A stretch of DNA of 38,324 nucleotides from Gammaproteobacteria bacterium. GTDB taxonomy: Bacteria > Pseudomonadota > Gammaproteobacteria > Pseudomonadales > Azotimanducaceae. The DNA is taken from contig VXYL01000015.1 in assembly GCA_009846005.1 (NCBI GenBank), positions 1 to 38,324 on the forward strand, written 5' to 3'. Of the stretch, positions 32,375-38,324 are shown one piece after another (positions within the stretch are counted from its first letter, which is position 1; each line of letters starts with the position of its first letter). Made by a program: the position numbers and the translations under genes. Under the pieces are notes generated by a model. That model made no database searches. It worked only from the letters and a program-made list of their open reading frames with translations, and was not told the DNA's origin.

Positions 32375-32499
32375 GCAACGGGACGGGACAAGCCCGTCCC
32401 CTACGGGCGGTCCTGGCGGGTCCGTAGGGGCGACCCTTGCGGTCGCCCGCGCGCGACGACCCGCCGGCGCGGGACGGGACGAGCCCGCGCCCTTAGGGT
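32375..32499. repeat. Dispersed palindromic repeat, locus G (array of three modules)
   Basis: Three modules lie in a row. The first is GGGACGGG-acaag-CCCGTCCCCTACGG (32379-32406). The second, CCGTAGGGGCGACCC...GGTCGCCC (32422-32448), is of the GCGAC type. The third is a variant GCGCGGGACGGGACGAGCCCGCGCCC with a TTAGGG end (to 32498), which contains the TAA stop of the lipoprotein gene (32493-32495). It lies between that gene and the cydA promoter region. Confidence 0.85.
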
Positions 32500-32870
32500 C
32501 GTTCCAGCCAGAAAGACTTGACTCGGTCTTCCTCGATCTCGATGTGCAGCGTCTTGACTTCCTCCTCGGACACCTCGATGTCGAAGAGGAACAAGAACGC
32601 CACTTCCGTGTCCTGCTCCTTTACGGTGAGGTAGCTCAGCACCTCGTTTCCTGCGTCGTTCAGATAGGTACTGCTCGGCTGGCCGAGGTTTTCGACGATC
32701 CAGGCCCGGGTCGTGACACCGGGCTGGATGGCGTCCAGGGACGCGCTGCCATGGAGTCTGCCGTAGCGGTAGTGGGAGTCGGACTCGACCACGAACACGC
32801 ATCCGCTCAGGGCCAAGGCGGTGGCGACGGCGGCGCAGGTCAATGCAAAGCGGATTCGCAACGGGTTCAT
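32493..32870 (-). CDS. Predicted lipoprotein with BamE/SmpA-like fold
   Basis: 125-residue lipoprotein. The signal MNPLRIRFALTCAAVATALALSGC places Cys24 as the lipidated residue (lipobox LSGC). The mature part has the short pattern LDAIQPGVTTRAWIVENLGQPSS, typical of BamE/OmlA-like domains, followed by strands YLTVKEQDTEVAFLFLFDIEV and HIEIEEDRVKSFWLE. The AGGAGA five bases upstream supports the ATG at 32870. It is not BamE itself by context (no bam or fur neighbours), so a role in an outer-membrane complex is only a family-based guess. The stop codon lies in repeat locus G. Confidence 0.82.
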   Translation of the reverse strand: MNPLRIRFALTCAAVATALALSGCVFVVESDSHYRYGRLHGSASLDAIQPGVTTRAWIVENLGQPSSTYLNDAGNEVLSYLTVKEQDTEVAFLFLFDIEVSEEEVKTLHIEIEEDRVKSFWLERP

Positions 32871-32902
32871 CTGGTCTCCTTTGATTGCTTGAGGGCAGGG
32901 CG

Positions 32903-32921
32903 AATGTTCCGTCGGAATATT
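32903..32921. promoter_or_regulatory. Operator-like dyad upstream of the lipoprotein gene
   Basis: AATGTTCCGTCGGAATATT is a 19-bp near-perfect dyad with arms AATNTTCCG and CGGAANATT, centred 42 bp before the lipoprotein start codon. It could bind a dimeric regulator. No promoter box could be fixed around it. Confidence 0.25.
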
Positions 32922-32945
32922 GACACGTCGATGCTGAACGAACGC

Positions 32946-34202
32946 TTAACGCGCGACATTCAAGAACGCCCTGACATCCTCCTGGTCGTGATACCGCGCC
33001 GGGATCGGGAAGCGGAACACCCGTGCGGCGTTCAGTCCGAGGATCTTCGCACGTTCGGTGTCGGTTAGCTGACCCATCGTTCGCTCGATCGCCTCGGCCG
33101 AATGGGGCCAGGTGCCTTCGTGGTGCGGGTAGTCGTTGGCCCACAGGAAATTGTCGACGAGCTTGTGCTCCCGGGCGAGATCCAGTCCGGGCTTGTCCTC
33201 CTGGAAGGTCGCGAATCCGCACTGACGGAAGTAGTCGCTCGGCAGCCGCTTCAGCTTGGGACGGACGAACATATGGTGTTTCCGGTACGCCTCGTCGAGG
33301 GCCCAGATCGTCCAGGGTACCCACCCGATGCCCGCCTCGACGCTGCCGAAACGCAGGTCCGGATAGCGTTCGAGAACGCCGGAAGCACATAGATTCGCGA
33401 TGGGTTCCATGGTCGGTGCCAGCGAATGGACCGCGTAGTTGACCACGGCGCCGCCGTTGCCGCGTGACGTTCTGGGATCGCGTCCCGTCGAGACGTGGAA
33501 CGTGATCGGGAGGTCAACCTCGGTGATGCAGGCCCACAGCGGATCGAATTCGGGCAGGTTGTAGTTCGAGTGCTCGTGGTCCGGCGGTCCCCAAATCGGC
33601 TTGCAGGGCAGCGCCAAACCGCGGAAGCCGAGTGCCGCGACGCGCTGGATCTCTTCAATCGCCCCGCTGAGATCGGCGGCGGCGATGCAGCCCATCGGGG
33701 ATAGCCGGTCGTTGTATGGACCGAACATCTCCCATGCCCAGTCGTTCCACACGCGGCACATGGCTTGACTGAACTCGGGGTCCGGCGTTGCCCAGATGGT
33801 TAGCCCCTTGTTCGGGAAGAGCACCTCCGCATCGACGCCGTCCTCGGCGAGGTCGTCGAGGCGTTGCTCCGGCGTCTCGCCCGCGCCGTTGCGCAACCGG
33901 TCTTCCCCCTCGAAGGCGATGTTGCGGATGCGCACGGGCCGGAAGCCCTCGGTCTTCTGGTACTTGCGCCCGTGGGCGTCGACGGCGACACCCGGCAGTC
34001 GGTCGCGGAACTTCGTGTCGATACGGGTCCGCCACAGATCGGCGGGTTCCTGGACATGGCCATCCGTGGACACCATGAAGTACTTGTTGGGGTCGTCCGG
34101 CCGGGCGGTGCGGCTCCAGCCGTCGATGCCGGGCGTCGACAGACGCCAGGCGTTGTTCGCGTCGGCTTCGGCGTGGGCTTGTTCGGACGGGGAAGCTGCC
34201 AA
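32946..34202 (-). CDS. Amidohydrolase family 2 protein
   Basis: 418-residue PF04909 protein, the third paralogue in this window. It has STDGHVQEPADLW (DxH metal motif), GEDRLRNGAGETPEQRLDDLAEDGVDAEVLFPN, MGCIAAADL, LPITFHVSTGRDPRT, and the C-terminal FLWANDYPHHEGTWPHS with the metal Asp. The start is a TTG at 34202, chosen because GGAG lies nine bases upstream and the family begins about there; the frame is open beyond but antisense to the DUF924 gene's region. It is divergent from DUF924 and followed by the lipoprotein gene on the same strand. Substrate unknown; by paralogy it is closest to the gene at 2388. Confidence 0.86.
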   Translation of the reverse strand: MAASPSEQAHAEADANNAWRLSTPGIDGWSRTARPDDPNKYFMVSTDGHVQEPADLWRTRIDTKFRDRLPGVAVDAHGRKYQKTEGFRPVRIRNIAFEGEDRLRNGAGETPEQRLDDLAEDGVDAEVLFPNKGLTIWATPDPEFSQAMCRVWNDWAWEMFGPYNDRLSPMGCIAAADLSGAIEEIQRVAALGFRGLALPCKPIWGPPDHEHSNYNLPEFDPLWACITEVDLPITFHVSTGRDPRTSRGNGGAVVNYAVHSLAPTMEPIANLCASGVLERYPDLRFGSVEAGIGWVPWTIWALDEAYRKHHMFVRPKLKRLPSDYFRQCGFATFQEDKPGLDLAREHKLVDNFLWANDYPHHEGTWPHSAEAIERTMGQLTDTERAKILGLNAARVFRFPIPARYHDQEDVRAFLNVAR

Positions 34203-34268
34203 GACGGTGTCTCCGTAGGGGTGATCGACTACTGTAGCGCAATCGTTGCTGTAGCAGTGAGGACGTGA

Positions 34269-34862
34269 ATGACGCCGACAGAGGTTCTCGGTTTCTGGTT
34301 GGGTCCCGCACCCGACGATCTCGAGGCGGTCACCTTGGCATCGAAGCGCTGGTACATCGCGGATGACGGGTTCGATGCCGAGATCCGGGACCGATTCGGC
34401 GACGCGATCAAACAAGCGCAGCAAGGCCTGTTTGCGGATTGGGTGGAAACACCGGAAGGCGCCTTAGCCCTGGTGATCCTACTCGACCAGTTTCCGCGCA
34501 ACGCCTACCGGGGAACGGCGGACGCCTTCGCAGGCGACCCGGTGGCTCTGGCCGTCGCAGGACGGGCTGTCGAGCGCGGTTTCGATCGCGATCTCGCCTG
34601 TCCCGGACGGGCGTTTCTCTACCATCCCTTCGAGCACAGCGAGGATTCGGAGGATCAGGAGCGCTCCGTGCGGCTCTTTGAAACCCTCGCGGCCCAAGCG
34701 CCCGAGGAATGGCGGGAGTTCGCCGCGGACTTCGTGCCCTATGCCCACGCTCATCGGGAGGTCATAGCCCGTTTCGGTCGGTTCCCGCACCGCAACGCGA
34801 TCCTCGGCCGTGTCGACACGACCGAAGAGCGAGCCTACTTGGACGGGGGAGGAGGTTTCTGA
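34269..34862 (+). CDS. DUF924 family protein
   Basis: 197-residue member of DUF924 (PF06041), a mainly helical, TPR-like family common in proteobacteria and without a known activity. Hallmarks are EVLGFWLGPAP, KRWYIADDGFDAEIRDRFG, the very conserved LVILLDQFPRNAYRGTADAFAGD, FLYHPFEHSEDSEDQERSV and FGRFPHRNAILGR. The ATG at 34269 is preceded by GAGGACGTGA. It is divergent from the amidohydrolase and followed by the Uma2 gene at 132 bp. The family often sits beside glutathione or metabolic genes, which gives no clear clue here. Confidence 0.92.
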   Translation: MTPTEVLGFWLGPAPDDLEAVTLASKRWYIADDGFDAEIRDRFGDAIKQAQQGLFADWVETPEGALALVILLDQFPRNAYRGTADAFAGDPVALAVAGRAVERGFDRDLACPGRAFLYHPFEHSEDSEDQERSVRLFETLAAQAPEEWREFAADFVPYAHAHREVIARFGRFPHRNAILGRVDTTEERAYLDGGGGF

Positions 34863-34994
34863 CCTAGTCCTGGAGCTTGAGAGAGATTTCGCACGTGGAT
34901 TGGGGTCGTTGGATTGCATACCCATCGGGTTTGCGCGCGTAAAGTGGAACCCATGGTCGTCGGCCACTGCCAAGTGAAGGAAGGCGCGTTTGCT

Positions 34995-35615
34995 ATGATC
35001 GGGGCTCCCGGACTGGCTTCATCGAAGACGTCGTTGGTCAAGAAACCGCAACGCCGCCGCCTCACGGTGGATGACTTCGCGAAGATGTGCGAGGTGGGAA
35101 TCCTCTCGGCCGACGACCACGTCGAACTCATCGATGGAGAGCTTGTCGAAATGCCGCCAATGGGACCGCCGCATGCCGGGATCGTCAATCACCTGGCGAA
35201 GATCCTGATCCGCCGTCTAGGTGACACCGCTGACGTACGCGTTCAATCATCGGTCCTCCTTTCCAGGTATACACAGCCGGAACCCGACTTGGCGGTGGTC
35301 CGACCGGATTTGGACCACTACCTTCAACGACATCCGGATCCACGGGACATCCTGATCGCGATCGAGGTTGCGGACTCGTCTCTGACCTACGACCGCGGGG
35401 AGAAGATACCGCGCTACGCGGCGGCGGGCGTGCCCGAAGCGTGGTTGGTCAACGTCCGTGCACAAACGATCACGGTCTACACCGAGGCGACGTCAACAGG
35501 CTATCGCGTCTCGCGCACGTTGGACTGGACTGAAGAGCTGGTTGCCACAGCCGTTGACGGGCTTCGCCTCACGTTCGAGGAAATCCTGCCGAGCGCGTAC
35601 TTCCCACGAAATTGA
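34995..35615 (+). CDS. Uma2-family (DUF820) PD-(D/E)XK nuclease-like protein
   Basis: 206-residue Uma2-family protein, predicted to have the PD-(D/E)XK nuclease fold. The visible motif set is HVELIDGELVEMPPMGPPH (Glu44 and following), PEPDLAVVRPD (Asp98), LIAIEVADSSLTYD (Glu124) and GEKIPRYAAAGVPEAWLV (Lys137). These are typical for the family, whose members are numerous in cyanobacteria and Chloroflexi and are less usual in gammaproteobacteria, which may suggest transfer. No target is known. The ATG at 34995 follows GAAGGAAGG; an in-frame ATG at 34914 would add 27 unlike residues. It converges with the carotenoid oxygenase gene. Confidence 0.88.
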   Translation: MIGAPGLASSKTSLVKKPQRRRLTVDDFAKMCEVGILSADDHVELIDGELVEMPPMGPPHAGIVNHLAKILIRRLGDTADVRVQSSVLLSRYTQPEPDLAVVRPDLDHYLQRHPDPRDILIAIEVADSSLTYDRGEKIPRYAAAGVPEAWLVNVRAQTITVYTEATSTGYRVSRTLDWTEELVATAVDGLRLTFEEILPSAYFPRN

Positions 35616-35647
35616 CAAGATGTCGGCTCGGGTCCGAGTGGTGTGTG

Positions 35648-37054
35648 TCACGCGACGTCGTTGTATCTCCAGTTCCCGTGGAAACCGTAGGGGATCCGGT
35701 GCGGCAACTCGGCGCATGCAATCGGTCCGTCGGCAAGGTTCTCGGCATCGAAGAACGCTAAGTCGCTGCGGTTCTCCCGCCCGCGATGGACGACGCTGAG
35801 AAGGTAGCCGTTCCCCTCGGCGGCGTCCCTGGAATCCGGCACGAACACCGGCTCGCCCGTGGTGTCGCCATCCGGAAGCACGTAGCGTGCGTGTCGACCG
35901 CTTCCGAAGTCGTGACGCACGATACTGTTGAAGGTCAGGTCGTTGCTGCCATTGGACGCAGCCGCGTAGTAGCCGTGCCGATAGGCCGTGCCGGCGAAGC
36001 GTTCGTCCAGGCGTGGGAACTCCCCGCTGGTGTCGTCGAGCGTGCGGCATCGCACGCCGTTTGAGTTGTCGGCGAGATCGATGACCCATTCCGTCAGACG
36101 CGCTCGGGGCGGTGCCGTCGGCGTCCCGTCGACGTTGGGGAACAGCGGCACCTCGTCGAACTGCATCACGTGGGCGACGATGCGGTTGCCGTCCGTGTAG
36201 GCGTTCATCGGATGGAATACGAAGCAGGCGTCGGTTTCGAACCAGCGGATGTCGGCAACCGAGCCGTCGCGTCGCATCACGGCGAGGTGGGTCCCGTTGT
36301 CCGGTTCCCAGGCGAACACGGGCTTGCCGCGTATCGCCCGGGTCCGGCTGGCAGTGACCGGGAAGATGGGAAACACGATGTGCTCGTCGGTGACGATGAA
36401 GTCGTGCATCATGCTGGCGAAAGGCGCCTTGAAGCGCTCGGAGCGAGTCAGCGTCCCGGATGCATCGACCGTCTGGTAGCTCACGTCCTTGCTGAACATG
36501 CCGGACGCCATATAGCCGAAGAAAAGCATCTCGCCGGTCTTGGGATCGATCTTGGGATGCGCGGTCATGGGCCCGTCGAGGCGGTCGCCGAACCGCCAGG
36601 GGCCGATGGAGTCCAACGTATCGGGATCGATCTCGAACGGTGCGTGCACTTCCTCGAGGGCCAGCAGCTTGCCGCCATGCCAGACGATATTGGTGTTGGC
36701 GAGCCCGTCGTCTTCCATACGCCGCGCGGCACGGTCGTTCTGTAGCGGGTTGAACGGATTGACGAGGCTGCGCCCTTCGCGCCGTTCCGCCTTCCATTTG
36801 CCGGTGCGCACCCAGCGGTTCCGGTAGCGAACCCGCCCGTCGCCGACGTGGAACATGTGCAGCATGCCGTCGCCGGCGAACCAGTGGTGGTCCCGGCGAG
36901 GCGGGAACTGCGGATCCGGTCCGTTGCGGTAGTAGGTGATGTCGAGATCTTTCGGCAGTTCGCCGCGCACGATCACGTCGTCGATATCACACTCCATGCG
37001 AATCGGCGCGTAGTTGCCCTTGAGTTGTGGATGATCGGGGTAGGGTGTGGTCAT
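35648..37054 (-). CDS. Carotenoid oxygenase family protein
   Basis: 468-residue member of the carotenoid cleavage dioxygenase / lignostilbene dioxygenase family, a seven-bladed propeller with a four-His iron centre. The ligands are likely His166 (MTAHPKIDP), His217 (MMHDFIVT), His281 (FVFHPMNAY) and His459 (PYGFHGNW). The N-terminal strand ITYYRNGPDPQFPP and the FAGDGMLHMFHVGDG blade are also conserved. It uses oxygen to cleave a C=C bond of a carotenoid, stilbene or related compound. It follows the GH32-like gene at 25 bp on the same strand and was probably transcribed with it, an unusual pairing. The ATG at 37054 is preferred because the family starts here. Confidence 0.93.
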   Translation of the reverse strand: MTTPYPDHPQLKGNYAPIRMECDIDDVIVRGELPKDLDITYYRNGPDPQFPPRRDHHWFAGDGMLHMFHVGDGRVRYRNRWVRTGKWKAERREGRSLVNPFNPLQNDRAARRMEDDGLANTNIVWHGGKLLALEEVHAPFEIDPDTLDSIGPWRFGDRLDGPMTAHPKIDPKTGEMLFFGYMASGMFSKDVSYQTVDASGTLTRSERFKAPFASMMHDFIVTDEHIVFPIFPVTASRTRAIRGKPVFAWEPDNGTHLAVMRRDGSVADIRWFETDACFVFHPMNAYTDGNRIVAHVMQFDEVPLFPNVDGTPTAPPRARLTEWVIDLADNSNGVRCRTLDDTSGEFPRLDERFAGTAYRHGYYAAASNGSNDLTFNSIVRHDFGSGRHARYVLPDGDTTGEPVFVPDSRDAAEGNGYLLSVVHRGRENRSDLAFFDAENLADGPIACAELPHRIPYGFHGNWRYNDVA

Positions 37055-37079
37055 TGTTTCCTACGGCTTGCGGATCGGG

Positions 37080-38324
37080 TCACTCTACCGCATCGGCGTG
37101 CGAAGTCGCCTCGTCTTCGGCTGGGTCGCCCGTCGAATAGACCAACGCTGCCATATCCCACGCGTGGACCGGCGAGAAGGCTGCGGGCCCACCTTCGGCG
37201 AACAGGCGCGTTTGACGGCTACCCGCCAGTGTCGGGTAGATTCGACCCGTCAACTTGCACCGATCGTTGGCGTAGACCTCGATGATCGACGCGTCCAGGA
37301 AGACGTTCAGGCGAAGCATGCCGTCCTCGTCGAGGGGACAGGGTGCCGTCTGCACCGGGTGGTCGCGCTTCTCGGCCCTGGTGGCCATGGGGAACGCGCG
37401 GAACACGGCGGGATCCCGGCTGGACCGGGTGGAGTCGATCGAAAGCGTGCGTGCCGCGGCGTCGTAGACGATTCGGGTTTCCTCGATGCGGTTCGGGGCC
37501 GCCCGGACGCTCAAGCCCGCGCGCCGGGCGCCACGCGGCAGGATGGCCAATCGAAGTTCCAGGCAATCGCCCGCCAGGGCCGGAAACAGCCGCTCATCGT
37601 CGTCGAGTGTCAAGGCCGCGGTCTCGCGACCGTTGCGGCGCAGCAGTTCCACCTCGCGCACCGGCTCGATCATGAGACCGCCGGAGTCCGTCGCAGTGAG
37701 CACGCTGGGAAGGGTCATGGTGGCGAACTGGTCGGTTCCCGGCCGGCGCTGGGCGATGGCCCAGGCCCAGAACATCCTCCTCCCCATGCCATCGAGTAGC
37801 GATTCGGGCGCGAAGCTCGCACCGCCGGGATAGGTGAGCCGATGGTGACTCTCGGGGATGAACGTGCCGGCGTGGTAGCGGCCAAGGTAGTAGCGCGTGC
37901 CGCGGGGGTGGCTGATGCACATCAATACCTGGCGAGGACCGAGTTTGAAGAAGTCGGGACAGGCGCAATCCTCGTTTGCGTCCGTCCAGTTGGGATTCGG
38001 GCTGTAGAACGGTCGTTGGTAGTCCCAATTTTCGAGGTCCCTGGACGTGAACAGGTAGGCCGTGTCGTGCACGTTGTGAGGTTTGACCAGCCCGCCCAGG
38101 ATCATGTGGTAGACGTCGCCGTCTAGCCAGGCATGGGGGTCGAAGACCCGGTACACGTCGAAAGCGGGGTCGCCCCGTTTCGGCTCGGCGATGACGGGAT
38201 TGGCCGGATGTCGCCGCCATCGGTCGAGGTCGTCGTCTTCCGCGAAGGCGATGCAGATGCCCGCGTTGATGCCGTAGTAGACGAGAGCCGGGACGCCCTC
38301 CCGCGTGATGAGCGCGCAACCCGA
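37080..38324 (-). CDS. GH32-like glycoside hydrolase (partial at window end)
   Basis: 414 codons are visible; the 5' end lies beyond the window. The frame is open to base 38324 and reads YYGINAGICIAFAEDDDLDRW at its upstream end. It has the five-bladed propeller and C-terminal sandwich of GH32 (fructosidases), seen in FDVYRVFDPHAWLDGDVYHMILGG and the ending RLNVFLDASIIEVYANDR, with GRIYPT. Where GH32 has the acid/base Glu directly before Cys-Pro-Asp (ECPD), this protein has EDCACPDFF, and the RDP motif reads FDP. Several GH32 relatives with such changes are of uncertain specificity. The nucleophile motif would be off-window. It is followed by the carotenoid oxygenase gene. Confidence 0.82.
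   Translation of the reverse strand, partial: SGCALITREGVPALVYYGINAGICIAFAEDDDLDRWRRHPANPVIAEPKRGDPAFDVYRVFDPHAWLDGDVYHMILGGLVKPHNVHDTAYLFTSRDLENWDYQRPFYSPNPNWTDANEDCACPDFFKLGPRQVLMCISHPRGTRYYLGRYHAGTFIPESHHRLTYPGGASFAPESLLDGMGRRMFWAWAIAQRRPGTDQFATMTLPSVLTATDSGGLMIEPVREVELLRRNGRETAALTLDDDERLFPALAGDCLELRLAILPRGARRAGLSVRAAPNRIEETRIVYDAAARTLSIDSTRSSRDPAVFRAFPMATRAEKRDHPVQTAPCPLDEDGMLRLNVFLDASIIEVYANDRCKLTGRIYPTLAGSRQTRLFAEGGPAAFSPVHAWDMAALVYSTGDPAEDEATSHADAVE

Overview
The window is GC-rich, densely coded DNA that looks like the chromosome of a gammaproteobacterium. The signs are a PutA of proteobacterial type, a large TonB-dependent receptor whose plug opens with the usual EEVVVTGSR segment, a CioAB-type cytochrome bd operon with a DUF2474 peptide, two outer-membrane-type lipoproteins, and one tRNA-Asn. 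No phage, plasmid, transposase, CRISPR or integrase gene was seen. The gene mix (several amidohydrolases, acyl-CoA enzymes, epoxide hydrolase, carotenoid oxygenase, GH32-like protein) fits an uncultured, probably marine or host-associated heterotroph; that assignment is inference.

Layout. 1-1829: 3' part of putA. 1869-7699: a membrane coiled-coil protein with 33-bp repeats, an Amidohydro_2 protein divergent from a lipoprotein, a DUF1015 protein divergent from a D-aminoacylase-like amidohydrolase, and a small coiled-coil protein. 7790-9508: tRNA-Asn and a long KamA-family radical SAM enzyme. 9509-9889 is the longest gene-less stretch; it holds a dispersed palindromic repeat, a MITE-like inverted-repeat element and a CRP-like site. 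9890-15342: TonB-dependent receptor plus exported S9 peptidase, a probable peptide uptake and digestion pair. 15451-17735 (minus): Gfo/Idh/MocA oxidoreductase and epoxide hydrolase. 17849-21461: two overlapping ABC exporter half-transporters. 21569-28623 (minus): a secreted DUF6491-like protein and a likely catabolic operon (MFS, two MaoC-type hydratases, amidohydrolase, alpha/beta hydrolase, VOC protein, acyl-CoA synthetase). 28760-29637: DUF4920 and CadI/ArsI-type VOC genes, translationally coupled. 29691-32237 (minus): cydA-cydB-DUF2474. 32493-34202 (minus): BamE-like lipoprotein and a third Amidohydro_2 protein. 34269-35615: DUF924 and Uma2 proteins. 35648-38324 (minus): carotenoid oxygenase and a GH32-like protein cut by the window end.

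The most striking non-genic signal is a dispersed palindromic repeat built from two modules (core GGGACGGG-acaag-CCCGTCCC, and GGGCGAC..GTCGCCC), bounded by CCGTAGGGG/CCCCTACGG. It occurs at seven loci. At five of them its end contains the stop codon of the adjacent gene; at a sixth the gene reads through it and gains the tail VGDGLVPSR. The second theme is lipid or aromatic-type acid catabolism with divergent enzymes: DxH-type amidohydrolases, a MaoC pair with Glu in place of the usual Asp, and a KamA homologue of unknown substrate.
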